DNA of 42,828 nucleotides from Candidatus Woesearchaeota archaeon. GTDB lineage: Archaea; Nanobdellota; Nanobdellia; SCGC-AAA011-G17; UBA489. Position 1 is the first letter of the stretch, and each line of letters starts with the position of its first letter. The position numbers and the translations under genes are program-made. The notes beneath the pieces were generated by a model. The model saw only the letters and a program-made list of their open reading frames with translations. It did not search any database and was not told the DNA's origin. This document shows, piece after piece, positions 24,078 to 32,975 of this stretch. The stretch lies in NCBI GenBank assembly GCA_018302985.1, contig JAGVZA010000017.1:1-42828 (forward strand). Direction: 5' to 3'.

Positions 24078-24821
24078 TGCATTTACAGTTGACTTCTGAA
24101 AATCATCGAATAACCCAGAAGGTTTACCAGAGAGCATATGCTTGCATTTAACGCTGGTGTCTGCGTAGAGCTTGAATCCTGCTCTTGCTGCATCATTGCT
24201 GAACCATACATCATCATGTCCTTGAAAAGTGTCTTCTGCCTTGAAGGGTACTTTTTCTAAGACGTCTCGATGAATTAACACACAACCTAGACCACAAAAA
24301 CGAATAGGTATAAACTTTGGCTCTTCTACTTGTTCCGCAGAAAGGAAATCCATTTTCTTGTTGATACCAGGAATAACTCCACCTAGCAAAGGCATTAATT
24401 TTTTCATAGTCTTTACACTTTTCCCATCAACCTTGAAATCAATGTTGAAATATTTATAGTAGACACCACTGACAATTTCTTTTTTATGTTTCATGAGTGT
24501 TTCAATAACATCTACGGGAGGAATAACATCTTGTTCTAGACTTAAGAAATATTCATAATCTCCTTTCAACACCATTTCACGCAGGATATTTCTACTATGG
24601 GGAAGACGCAAGCGAGAGTCCTTGATAAATTCTGGATCTTTAATTGCTTGAATACCCTGTTTTTCTATGGTTTTTGTATAGTCTATAGTTTCTGAGTTGT
24701 CCACTAGCACTGCTGTTTTATTAGGATAGGATAATTCCTTGACACGGGAAGCCCAATCTGGAAGACAATAAGTATAAGGAGCTGCTGTTGGTGAACCAAT
24801 CAATACTTTAGGAAAGCTCAT
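24069..24821 (-). CDS. GT-A fold glycosyltransferase-like protein
   Basis: A 250-aa protein with a family 2-like nucleotide-sugar transferase pattern. It shows an N-terminal strand (KVLIGSPTAAPYTYCLPDW), a metal-site-like FLSLEQDVIPP near residue 92 (in the place of the DxD motif), VSGVYYKYF, then RFCGLGCVLIHRDVLEKV and GHDDVWFSNDAARAGFKLYAD near 203-220, the acceptor/base region typical of GT2. Similar proteins resemble the Anp1/Mnn9-like fold. No membrane segment. Sugar and acceptor are unknown. The start overlaps the end of the glutaredoxin-like gene by 4 nt, so both are co-transcribed. Confidence 0.75.
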   Translation of the reverse strand: MSFPKVLIGSPTAAPYTYCLPDWASRVKELSYPNKTAVLVDNSETIDYTKTIEKQGIQAIKDPEFIKDSRLRLPHSRNILREMVLKGDYEYFLSLEQDVIPPVDVIETLMKHKKEIVSGVYYKYFNIDFKVDGKSVKTMKKLMPLLGGVIPGINKKMDFLSAEQVEEPKFIPIRFCGLGCVLIHRDVLEKVPFKAEDTFQGHDDVWFSNDAARAGFKLYADTSVKCKHMLSGKPSGLFDDFQKSTVNALP

Positions 24822-25075
24822 GGTGATGTTGGCTCTGCTTCTTTTTCTTTTTGAATAATCTGTTTAATCATTTCCCGATCGAATCCTGTATATGCACGAC
24901 CATTAATGACTAGGACTGGTGTTTTATCTTGACCTGATAACTCATACATTTCATCGAATGCTTTTTTATCACGTGTTATCTCTCTATTCTCGAAAACAAT
25001 CTCATTCATACTTAACATATTTTTTAACATTTGGGAATAAGGATCATCATTTCTGCAGTAGACTATAATTTTCAT
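24818..25075 (-). CDS. Glutaredoxin-fold protein lacking the active-site cysteines
   Basis: An 85-aa protein aligned to glutaredoxins by KIIVYCRNDDPYSQMLKNML and by the cis-proline block KTPVLVINGRAYTGFDREMI. In the usual YTTPTCPYC motif the two cysteines are replaced by Asp11 and Ser14 (DPYS), while a Cys stands at position 7. It cannot act as a normal dithiol oxidoreductase and may be a binding or regulatory version. The gene starts 27 nt behind a CTTTTAAAG element (25106-25098) and is followed by the glycosyltransferase gene with a 4-nt overlap. Confidence 0.8.
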   Translation of the reverse strand: MKIIVYCRNDDPYSQMLKNMLSMNEIVFENREITRDKKAFDEMYELSGQDKTPVLVINGRAYTGFDREMIKQIIQKEKEAEPTSP

Positions 25076-25137
25076 CGATTTCTTAGATTCTTTTTGACTT
25101 TTAAAGACTTTCTTTTTATGAATGGTTATGGGAAACC

Positions 25138-25146
25138 TTTTTATAG
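25138..25146 (+). promoter_or_regulatory. TATA box of the pilin operon
   Basis: TTTTTATAG, predicting transcription near 25168. This leaves about 12 nt of leader including GAGGTG (25171-25176), a Shine-Dalgarno match, before the ATG at 25180. Confidence 0.6.
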
Positions 25147-25179
25147 TTCATAAGATGATTTTCTTGAAAAGAGGTGTCT

Positions 25180-25593
25180 ATGTCGCGTTCAGGTCAAGCA
25201 GGAGTAGAATATATTGTCCTTATTGGCGTGCTCTTATTTTTCTTTATTCCTATTGTTTATTACTCTTTAACCCTAGCAACGAACAGCGTTAAACAAAGTC
25301 AAGTAGAAAATATTGTGAATCGTCTTGGAAAAGCTGCAGATGCAGCATATGCTTTAGGCCCAGGATCTCAAGAAATTATTGCAATAACTGTTCCAGAAGG
25401 AGTTCAAAGTACAACTATAGGTGGATCTACAGAACGGGAAATTTTATTGCAAGTAACTGGCTCTGGCGGAGTTTCAGACATTCATGTAAGCACCAAAGCA
25501 AGATTAGTTGGAAATCTCCCCATGACTAAAGGAACTTATTTTATTAAAGTAGAAGCTTTACCTGGAGGACTAGTTAATATTACGCAACGATGA
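25180..25593 (+). CDS. Pilin-like protein with class III signal peptide (likely major pilin)
   Basis: A 137-aa protein starting MSRSGQAGVEYIVLIGVLLF. The short basic leader, SGQA cleavage region, Glu at mature position 5 and hydrophobic helix are the archaeal type IV prepilin pattern, cut by a PibD/EppA-type peptidase before the membrane helix. The mature protein is short and beta-rich with no cysteines, unlike the pilins that follow. First position and best consensus suggest the main subunit; this is inference. The GTG at 25174 belongs to the Shine-Dalgarno element, so the ATG at 25180 is preferred. It overlaps the next gene by 4 nt. Confidence 0.82.
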   Translation: MSRSGQAGVEYIVLIGVLLFFFIPIVYYSLTLATNSVKQSQVENIVNRLGKAADAAYALGPGSQEIIAITVPEGVQSTTIGGSTEREILLQVTGSGGVSDIHVSTKARLVGNLPMTKGTYFIKVEALPGGLVNITQR

Positions 25594-26138
25594 GACGAAA
25601 ACTATATAAGTCACGACGAGGACAAATTAGTACAGAGATCATGTATGCAGTTGGCGTTATGATTATGATTTTCCTGTTGTTAACGGGAATCTCTTTCAAT
25701 CGTCGCAGCGAATTACGAAAAATGGATGATTATCTTCAAAAGAGGAATGAGTGCTTGAAAATTTCCAATACCTTAGCAAGTTTAACTTCGGCAGGTTTTA
25801 ATACACGTGCTGTCGTTACAGTTTACAATAAAGTATGGATTTTTAATACTGGACGTATCACTGTTGATCCTTCTTTAAGCGGTTCTGAAGAGACGCCCTG
25901 TACTTTTGTAGGCAATATTGATACTAGACAATTTACTGCTGGTCAAGACTATTTGGAGCTTACAGGTGATGGCCGTCCTTATTGTTTTTTCAACACTAAT
26001 GAAAAGATAAGCATTTATGATGTTGATGATGTTGTTACTATTCTAGTTGGTGGTTTTCCTGTGCCTATTAATTGTATAGATCTTTGTGCTATAACTGACT
26101 CTTATTTATTAAGTTTAGGACTACAAGCATGCGCATGA
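25590..26138 (+). CDS. Pilin-like protein 2 (class III signal, cysteine-containing)
   Basis: A 182-aa protein starting with a basic leader (RRKLYKSRRG) followed by QISTEIMYAVGVMIMIF, with Glu at mature position 5. The globular part is beta-rich and has several cysteines (NECLK, TPCTF, PYCFF, NCIDLC, QACA) that could form disulfides outside the cell. No family beyond the signal. It overlaps both neighbours (4 nt before, 10 nt after), giving tight translational coupling inside the pilin operon. Confidence 0.8.
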   Translation: MRRKLYKSRRGQISTEIMYAVGVMIMIFLLLTGISFNRRSELRKMDDYLQKRNECLKISNTLASLTSAGFNTRAVVTVYNKVWIFNTGRITVDPSLSGSEETPCTFVGNIDTRQFTAGQDYLELTGDGRPYCFFNTNEKISIYDVDDVVTILVGGFPVPINCIDLCAITDSYLLSLGLQACA

Positions 26139-27052
26139 ACAACAAACGAGGACAAATAAGCTCTGAATATATTATTGTAGTTGGACTTATTCTTTTACTA
26201 GCAATACCTTTCTTCTATAGTTTTTTCCGTTTTTTACTTGGTGGATATAATAACCAAATGAATGCTGACATGGTTATTCGTGTCAGCCAAGCTACAGAAA
26301 CTTTAGCAAATTTAGGTGGAGTCGGCAGCAAGTTTTCGGTTCCAGTTCGTGTAGCAAAAATAGCTCAGAATGATATTGCAGGCAATACTCTTTCAATTCT
26401 CACTACCAATGGACAAACCTATTCATCACAATCTACCTCTCTAAATACAGTTATAGGAAGCGAAGCTCTAGTCGGAGATGGATTTATGACAGTTCCTTTA
26501 GTCTACACTTATTTAGATACAATTGTTATAGGCACACAACCACAAGTAGTAGGCATCTGCCCAGAAAATGAAAATCCTTATTCTTCAGAATGTCAAATAG
26601 ATACTACTGTGCATCCTTCAGAAGGATTCCGTATTTTAGGGGCAAATTTCAACAGCAACAGCGAAGTAGTACTCAGCAAAATTCAAGGCAGCAATGGTGG
26701 TTGTCAAACTATGATTAGTTGCGCTATAGATAGCGACTGTGCTGTAGGCAATACTTGTACTAATGGTGTCTGTGCTGAACTTAGTCCAACTATAACTATT
26801 AGCGAAGAAGGTCTTGTTGCAGATATTGGAACTGCACAAACAGGTGTTGGAGACTATGATGTTGCTATAGTAAATCCAGATGCAGATATAAGTACTTGTG
26901 TAAGTTTAGAAGTGACTCCTAGTGATGATCAAGAATTTTATTGTGGTGATGGTATTATTAGCGAAGATGAAGAATGTGATCCGCCAGAGGACTCAAGCGA
27001 AATATGTGGCGGTAATGAATGTAAATCAAATTGTATGTGTAACAACAAATAA
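26129..27052 (+). CDS. Pilin-like protein 3 with cysteine-rich tail
   Basis: A 307-aa protein with class III signal KRGQISSEYIIVVGLILLLA (Glu5 present). The exported part has a beta-rich segment (FRILGANFNSNSEVVLSK, an IPT/TIG-like edge). A first cysteine cluster reads SCAIDSDCAVGNTCTNGVC. A C-terminal knot YCGDGIISEDEECDPP ... CGGNECKSNCMCNNK follows, similar to Myxococcus-type disulfide repeats. It may be a pilus tip or adhesive subunit because of its length and terminal knot. The DSDC pattern recurs in the surface protein at 37519-38499. Confidence 0.8.
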   Translation: MRMNNKRGQISSEYIIVVGLILLLAIPFFYSFFRFLLGGYNNQMNADMVIRVSQATETLANLGGVGSKFSVPVRVAKIAQNDIAGNTLSILTTNGQTYSSQSTSLNTVIGSEALVGDGFMTVPLVYTYLDTIVIGTQPQVVGICPENENPYSSECQIDTTVHPSEGFRILGANFNSNSEVVLSKIQGSNGGCQTMISCAIDSDCAVGNTCTNGVCAELSPTITISEEGLVADIGTAQTGVGDYDVAIVNPDADISTCVSLEVTPSDDQEFYCGDGIISEDEECDPPEDSSEICGGNECKSNCMCNNK

Positions 27053-27060
27053 TCTTTACT

Positions 27061-27561
27061 ATGTCTTCTCAAACCAAAGGTCAAGCGGCTGTTACTGATT
27101 TATTTATTGCTATCTCTGTTTTTATTATTCTTATAACTATAACTACTTTGACTTGGAATCTTTATAATATTCGATTAACCAGTAGATTTGACTATGATGA
27201 CATGATGCTTCGAGGATTTCAAGTCAGCGATCTTTTAGTGAAAAGCAAAGGCATTCCTCCTGACTGGCACATTACTTATAATACTGCACTACCTCAAGTC
27301 ATAGGACTTGCAGACAATGAACGCGTTCTTTCTCCAGAAAAGGTGGATGCGTTTAAAGCTTTGAGTGATAGTGACCCTGCTGCGATTAAAAATGCATTAA
27401 ACATTAACTTATATAATTATTATTTTGTTATTCGCAACCAAACAGGAGTTCCTTTGTTAAACACAGGTTTATTTCCTTCAGGAAAATATGCTGTCAATCT
27501 CGCGCGTATTGTCTCTTATAACAATCAACCAGTCATCATGGAGTTTGCCATATGGAAATAA
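27061..27561 (+). CDS. Pilin-like protein 4 (class III-like signal, Asp in place of Glu5)
   Basis: A 166-aa protein starting MSSQTKGQAAVTDLFIAISV. KGQA fits the cleavage site, but the position that is Glu5 in the earlier pilins shows Thr-Asp. The hydrophobic helix extends to about residue 32. The exported part contains no cysteine. Minor pseudopilins often deviate at Glu5. It overlaps the next gene by 10 nt. Confidence 0.72.
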   Translation: MSSQTKGQAAVTDLFIAISVFIILITITTLTWNLYNIRLTSRFDYDDMMLRGFQVSDLLVKSKGIPPDWHITYNTALPQVIGLADNERVLSPEKVDAFKALSDSDPAAIKNALNINLYNYYFVIRNQTGVPLLNTGLFPSGKYAVNLARIVSYNNQPVIMEFAIWK

Positions 27562-28487
27562 AACGAAAAGGCATCATTTTTGCTCTGGATGCCGCATTAG
27601 CAGTTAGTGTTGTTATCATTATTTTAATTAATAGCTCCTATTACTTCAGCACTTCTTCAAAAGAATCTTTATCACAATTGCAACCCGTACGCATTGGCAG
27701 CGATATCATGGCGCTCTTAGACTTTTCAGGCGATATTAATTCTGCTATTTTACAAGACAGTGAAGATGATGGAGACACTATTCCCCAAGCTAACTTGAAT
27801 GTTTCTGCTTATCTTCCTAAAAATTATGCGATGAAATATGCTATTACTGACATGAAAGAAACTAGAACTATCGATTCTGGAGACTCGACTTATTGTCCTC
27901 CTGATGGTGGTGAAAATGATAATTGTAAAACTGACACAGATGTTCGCTGCGATGAGTTTGGCTGCACTTTAGATCAGGATGAATGGCTGAAGATCAAACC
28001 TATTACAGAACCTACACAACAAGCCAATATTATAAATCAAGGAGAACACTTCGTGATTGTAAGCACTGACCAATCTACTGTGACTCTTCCTACCCTTAAC
28101 TTAAAAGTTGCTCATTTTGATGAATCTAATGATCAGAATCTTACTAACTCGAGTTCTATTTTTGATAAGGACATTGGTTCATACTTCTATTATTTTGCAG
28201 CCACTAATCCTCTTAGGCTTCCTTATTTTGAAGCTGGTCCCAGCGACAATAATTGGATTATTCTAGAAAATACTGGAACTACTCCTATTCAAATCAAATG
28301 GGTTCGTATTGCTGGCGATGAATCTTATAGTCGTAGTGCTTTTTCTTCTGGAGAATCTTCTATTCCCCAAGATCGTTTTATTGGCACAGGAGAACGATTT
28401 GTTACTGTTGTAGAATCTGATGGAGACTTTGAAGGCTATCATCTAGTTCGCTATTGGATCTGGTTAAAAACTGCAGGTGGATCTTAA
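27552..28487 (+). CDS. Pilin-like protein 5 (degenerate class III signal)
   Basis: A 311-aa protein starting MEIKRKGIIFALDAALAVSV. A basic leader and glycine precede a long hydrophobic helix, and an Asp stands near the Glu5 position, as in other minor archaeal pilins. The exported part includes a cysteine-rich hairpin (TYCPPDGGENDNCKTD ... RCDEFGC) and a lamin-tail-like beta-sandwich (NNWIILENTGTTPIQIKWVRI). The stop codon overlaps the following ATG by one base (TAATG). Confidence 0.7.
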   Translation: MEIKRKGIIFALDAALAVSVVIIILINSSYYFSTSSKESLSQLQPVRIGSDIMALLDFSGDINSAILQDSEDDGDTIPQANLNVSAYLPKNYAMKYAITDMKETRTIDSGDSTYCPPDGGENDNCKTDTDVRCDEFGCTLDQDEWLKIKPITEPTQQANIINQGEHFVIVSTDQSTVTLPTLNLKVAHFDESNDQNLTNSSSIFDKDIGSYFYYFAATNPLRLPYFEAGPSDNNWIILENTGTTPIQIKWVRIAGDESYSRSAFSSGESSIPQDRFIGTGERFVTVVESDGDFEGYHLVRYWIWLKTAGGS

Positions 28488-29662
28488 TGGCTTTTGTAAA
28501 ATCAAAAGGGGTTTTGTTAACTTTAGGAATCACTTTCATTTGTCTTATAGTGCTCTCTTTTGCCACCTTGATTTTACGCAATGCAGAAAATTCTGACGTA
28601 CGATTAACAGAATTATCCTCTATAGATCGCGTTTATACTTTAACAAGTTCTTTAGAAAGAGGCATCAGCCGCAGTTACTTCCCCTTGACAGGCATTAATC
28701 TTACTCTCAATAATAATACTATTACTATCGTTAAAGACACCAAACGTCAGGGATCCCCTTCCTATTATGATCCTCCTGAATCTAATGATGATCAAATTTT
28801 TAACATGAAAACTACAGATGTCTTCCTAAATGGCCTAGCAAAAAGCTTGACTTATGGATCTGTTACTGTTGACAACTTTTACGGCTATAACTGGCCAAAT
28901 ATTCTGATTCTTTCCTTTTATTATCCCACTTATGTGAATGATTTGACTAAATCTTTCTTGTTCTATGCTTACAGCAATGATCCTAGTCAGGTTACTAAAG
29001 ACTATAATTTTAGACATACTCAGGCAGGAGAATCAGTTTGTTGCTTGTTTATCAATAATTATTCTGTTTATCCTGTTAACACCACCTATCAAATGTTTTT
29101 TCTCGGCAATAGTCTTTCTAATCTCACAGAAATTACCATCAGTGCAACACATCCAACACGATGTCCTATCATTAATTGGACTGATGCTAGACTCCTAAGT
29201 GGTACTCCTGCTGAAGGCGAAGTCAAAGTAAAGATGACTGTTATTACAAATGATCAGGCAGGAAACTGTCTTCCTTCTGACTCTAGATTTAAGCAAATAG
29301 AAAGCGATGCTATTCTCAACAGAACTAGTGACAACACTATTTTTTCACAGATTCTCTTCTTAGACAATCTAACGAATGACCCTACTCTACAAGGATATAA
29401 TTTCCTCCATGGAGAATCTTTTTCTGGTGCATCAAAGGAAAGGCCGACTATCTTTATCAATGGCGTAAACAATACTGTTGAAACTCCCATTACTGTTGGT
29501 AATAATATTCTTTATCTTCTTCAATATGATAATCCTATCAAATGGGAAGTAACTTTGAAGTATTCTGTTGGTCCTTTGGAAGTTTACTCTACAGAAACTG
29601 TTACTGCTTCCTTATCATCACTGAATGTTTCGAGAATACATCGCCCAGCCAGGTTTAAATGA
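28487..29662 (+). CDS. Pilin-like protein 6, large exported protein with an N-terminal helix
   Basis: A 391-aa protein from the ATG at 28487, whose first base is the last base of the preceding stop (TAATG). The frame is open from 28454, but that part lies within the preceding gene. The N-terminus MAFVKSKGVLLTLGITFICL keeps a basic leader, K-G and a hydrophobic helix but has no acidic residue at +5. The exported region is beta-rich with many N-x-S/T sequons and a few cysteines (SVCCLF, TRCP, GNCLP). It is the last gene of the pilin block. An 80-nt gap follows. Confidence 0.68.
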   Translation: MAFVKSKGVLLTLGITFICLIVLSFATLILRNAENSDVRLTELSSIDRVYTLTSSLERGISRSYFPLTGINLTLNNNTITIVKDTKRQGSPSYYDPPESNDDQIFNMKTTDVFLNGLAKSLTYGSVTVDNFYGYNWPNILILSFYYPTYVNDLTKSFLFYAYSNDPSQVTKDYNFRHTQAGESVCCLFINNYSVYPVNTTYQMFFLGNSLSNLTEITISATHPTRCPIINWTDARLLSGTPAEGEVKVKMTVITNDQAGNCLPSDSRFKQIESDAILNRTSDNTIFSQILFLDNLTNDPTLQGYNFLHGESFSGASKERPTIFINGVNNTVETPITVGNNILYLLQYDNPIKWEVTLKYSVGPLEVYSTETVTASLSSLNVSRIHRPARFK

Positions 29663-29742
29663 ATTATAATAGCACCATTTGTAACCATTCTTGAAGTACA
29701 GCAACAATTAATAAAGCCTAGAACAACCTATAAATCTTAGAG

Positions 29743-31509
29743 ATGGTGATGGAGCAGATATTTCGCAGTATATTTTGGATAGGAGTTATTTCTATCGCTA
29801 GTTCGCTCTTTATTGATTATGCTACTTCTATAGGATATTTTATTCTAGCTTTTTGCGGAGGTATTTTGGTTATAGTTTATTCCCTCTATGAACAGTATTT
29901 ACTTAAAACCTCGCAAACACCAGTAGCACCCGTTCCACAATCTATCCTTCCAACACTACAACAACCAGCTCTTGTTGCAAAAAAACTTGTTCCACTTAAA
30001 GAAATTCATGCTTTTGATCTACCATCGTCTTCTCCTTTACCTCTCAAACAAGGATTTTTTACGCGACTCTTTTCACATTTTCATCATAAACCTACAGCAA
30101 AGCAAACATCAACTGGGTTGTCTATAGCTTCCCTAGATAATGTCAAGGAGCTTTTTAGTACTGATCTTCACTTACAACAACAGCAAAAAATAGGCACTTT
30201 TCAAAAACCTACTACTTCACAACCAGTTAGCTTTTCGAGAGTTCTCCAACAACCAAAAACTCCATCACTAGAACTGACATCACAACGTCCTTCTTTACAA
30301 TCAACTTCTTCTTCTGAACTTTTGTTACCTTTTGAAGAAGGGTTAGAACATTATATTCCAATAGGAGCTGAACAATTAACTCATGATCATCACAATCGCT
30401 ATGCGGAAGACCGTGAAGTCATTTCACAATCTTCTGACACGCGGTACCAACAGGTTAGCCCGCAGCAGAGAACACCATTATCATCACCACATCATCTCTC
30501 TCTGCTGCACTACCTGCATTATAAGGACCGTAAGCATGAAAAATATCTCTTTATTATGCTACTTTGTGTTAGCCTTATTTTAATAGGCATAAGTCTCTTT
30601 ATTTCCTTCCAAGAGTATATTGCTTTTGTAGTAAGCCTGCTCTTTTTAGGATTAACTCTTTTGAGCGCTTCTGTAGCTGAGCTTATTCACCTACATAAAC
30701 ATCCTTTGACTACCTTGTTATCCCAACCAGTACAGACTCCATCATCAGAACCAATATTACCCAAGACTATGCCTCAACTAGCACAACAACCAGTAGTTCA
30801 ACCAACAAAACCTATTGCATCACAACAAACAGCCCCAGCAACTCAACAACCATCATCATCCTCAAGCACAGAACATCTCTCTACATTAGTTGCATATGTG
30901 CAACAATCCTTACAGCAAAAATACCCTCTAGAAGCTATTCGTGCAGCTGCACAACAATCTGGGTGGCCTGTTCCTCTTATAGAACAAGCACTCTTGGTAG
31001 CACAACCTAAAACTGCCAAAAAAAAGAAGGTTATGACTTTGCTAGTCCTAGTAGTAGCACTTATTGTTTTATTACTCCTCTTGAACAGCTCTGATATGTT
31101 TCTTCTTCCTTACTGGGTTTCTTCTCTAAGTGATGCATCACCGCAATTTTATTTTATTATGATAGGTATTTTTCTGCTAGTTATTCTGCTCTTTGTAAGG
31201 AAAGTAAGAAAAGCGTATCAAGTAAAACAAATACGTTATAAAGTTGCTGAAGACAAACAAGTCAATGCAATAAAGGAAGAACTGCAACGTATGCCTACTT
31301 CCATTGTTCGAGGAACCTATGAAACTGATTTTGACAAGCTTTATCGTCTTATCTCTGAGAAGCAAAAACTCACTATTACTGAAGTAGCACAAGGATTTAA
31401 TGTCTCTAGAAAAGAAGCAGAAGAATGGGGGAAAATCTTAAAAGAACAAGGTTTAATAGAACTACATTATCCAACAGTAGGAGATCTTGAATTACTATGG
31501 AAAAAATAG
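29743..31509 (+). CDS. Six-TM protein with C-terminal winged helix, in the pilus locus
   Basis: A 588-aa protein with three hydrophobic hairpins: residues about 7-50, about 268-310 and about 428-485. Long Gln/Pro/Thr/Ser-rich linkers separate them. A conserved DPANN-type helical hairpin, YVQQSLQQKYPLEAIRAAAQ...GWPVPLIEQALL, lies at about 386-420. The C-terminus is a winged-helix domain (YRLISEKQKLTITEVAQGFN, VSRKEAEEWGKILKEQGLIELHY). It sits between the pilins and the secretion ATPase and overlaps the ATPase start by 13 nt. The winged helix may bind DNA at the membrane or the ATPase itself, as FlaH/FlaI partners do. Neither is proven. Start ATG at 29743 or 29749 cannot be decided. Confidence 0.7.
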   Translation: MVMEQIFRSIFWIGVISIASSLFIDYATSIGYFILAFCGGILVIVYSLYEQYLLKTSQTPVAPVPQSILPTLQQPALVAKKLVPLKEIHAFDLPSSSPLPLKQGFFTRLFSHFHHKPTAKQTSTGLSIASLDNVKELFSTDLHLQQQQKIGTFQKPTTSQPVSFSRVLQQPKTPSLELTSQRPSLQSTSSSELLLPFEEGLEHYIPIGAEQLTHDHHNRYAEDREVISQSSDTRYQQVSPQQRTPLSSPHHLSLLHYLHYKDRKHEKYLFIMLLCVSLILIGISLFISFQEYIAFVVSLLFLGLTLLSASVAELIHLHKHPLTTLLSQPVQTPSSEPILPKTMPQLAQQPVVQPTKPIASQQTAPATQQPSSSSSTEHLSTLVAYVQQSLQQKYPLEAIRAAAQQSGWPVPLIEQALLVAQPKTAKKKKVMTLLVLVVALIVLLLLLNSSDMFLLPYWVSSLSDASPQFYFIMIGIFLLVILLFVRKVRKAYQVKQIRYKVAEDKQVNAIKEELQRMPTSIVRGTYETDFDKLYRLISEKQKLTITEVAQGFNVSRKEAEEWGKILKEQGLIELHYPTVGDLELLWKK

Positions 31510-32975
31510 AGGATTACACTATAAAAGTAGATGACATGGTAGTCCCTGTCACCATTTTTGGTGGCAAAAGTACTATGAAGACCTATTCTGTAGATGTGCC
31601 TACAGTCGCTCCTGCTACACGCGCTTTAATGAATTACATCAAACATGGCTTAATCAGCGAAGTTTCTGTTAGCACTGGGGAAATGTTAGATCCTAAGGCT
31701 ATTGTACAGCTTAAAGAGAAATTTAGCAAGCGTGCAGTTACTCTCTTGAAAGATAAGCTTCCCAATATCACGGCAGAAACATCTACACTCTTGATTAATA
31801 TTTTAATGCAGGAAATGTTAGGACTTGGAGATGTTGAATATCTCCTGAATGATGAAGCACTAGAAGAGATTGTCATTAATTCATCCAGTGAACCTGTTCG
31901 TGTCTTCCATAAAAGATATGGATGGCTAGAAACAAATATTACTCTAGAAAGTGAGGAAAAGATATTGAACTACTCCAATATTATTGCACGTCGTGTAGGC
32001 AGACAAATTACCACACTTAATCCCTTATTAGATGCACACTTAATCACTGGAGATCGTGCCAACGCTGTACTTTTCCCGATATGCACGAAAGGACACACTA
32101 TCACTATTCGTAAATTCGCCAGAGATCCTTGGACCTTAACTGATTTTATCAAAAATAAGACAGTGAGCTCTAAAGTGTTATCTCTTATTTGGCTAGCAAT
32201 CCAATATGAAATGAATATCTTAGTCAGTGGCGGTACTGGTAGCGGAAAAACTTCTTTCCTGAATATTGTCATGCCTTTTATGCCACCGAATCACAGAATT
32301 GTTAGTATTGAAGACACGAGAGAACTCCAATTGCCCAAATACCTCTATTGGTGTCCTTTAACTATTCGCCAGCCAAATCCAGAGGGAAAGGGTGAAGTAA
32401 CTATGTTAGACTTGTTAGTCAACTCTTTGCGTATGAGACCGGACAGAATTATTCTAGGTGAAATGCGTAAGAAAGACCAAGCTTCAGTACTGTTCGAAGC
32501 GATGCACACTGGTCACTCAGTCTATGCTACTGTGCACGCTGACTCGATTGCAGAAACCATTGATCGTCTGATTAACCCGCCGATTGAAGTTCCAAGAAAC
32601 TTGTTAACGGGTGTGCACTTGAATGTTGTCATGTTTAGAGATAGAAGAAGAGGTATTAGAAGAGTCTTCCAAGTAGGAGAATTTTTACCTACCATGGAAG
32701 AAGGCACTGCTTCTGTGAAACCTAATATTCTTTATCGCTGGAAACCTGGAACTGATGAAGTGGTAGAACATTCTGCGTCAGTACGTATCTTTGAAGAATT
32801 AAGCAGGCACACTGGACTAACACTACCACAAATTGAAAAAGACATGCTGCAGAAACAAAAAATACTTGACTGGATGGTAGCTAATAATATTCGCCACGTC
32901 GACCAAGTAGGAGAATTAATTCGTAATTACTATATAGATCCTGAGACTATCATCTCCAAAGTTGGAGGAGTCTAA
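31497..32975 (+). CDS. Type II/IV secretion ATPase (TadA/FlaI/VirB11 family)
   Basis: A 492-aa hexameric ATPase of the pilus. The N-terminal domain (about 1-225) includes EALEEIVINSSSEPV and GDRANAVLFP of the family. The RecA-like domain has Walker A SGGTGSGKTS (about 242-251), the Asp box SIEDTREL, Walker B region RIILGEMR (about 317-324) and the His box TGHSVYATVHADS. It drives pilin polymerisation from the cytoplasm together with the two T2SSF proteins encoded directly downstream. Stop and next start overlap by one base. Closest by motif to archaeal TadA/FlaI proteins; I cannot separate archaellum from pilus by sequence alone, but no archaellum accessory genes are present. Confidence 0.92.
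   Translation: MEKIEDYTIKVDDMVVPVTIFGGKSTMKTYSVDVPTVAPATRALMNYIKHGLISEVSVSTGEMLDPKAIVQLKEKFSKRAVTLLKDKLPNITAETSTLLINILMQEMLGLGDVEYLLNDEALEEIVINSSSEPVRVFHKRYGWLETNITLESEEKILNYSNIIARRVGRQITTLNPLLDAHLITGDRANAVLFPICTKGHTITIRKFARDPWTLTDFIKNKTVSSKVLSLIWLAIQYEMNILVSGGTGSGKTSFLNIVMPFMPPNHRIVSIEDTRELQLPKYLYWCPLTIRQPNPEGKGEVTMLDLLVNSLRMRPDRIILGEMRKKDQASVLFEAMHTGHSVYATVHADSIAETIDRLINPPIEVPRNLLTGVHLNVVMFRDRRRGIRRVFQVGEFLPTMEEGTASVKPNILYRWKPGTDEVVEHSASVRIFEELSRHTGLTLPQIEKDMLQKQKILDWMVANNIRHVDQVGELIRNYYIDPETIISKVGGV

Noticed and set aside
28454-28486. N-terminal extension of pilin-like protein 6
   Set aside because: Lies wholly inside the preceding gene; starting at the ATG at 28487 gives a proper pilin-type N-terminus.
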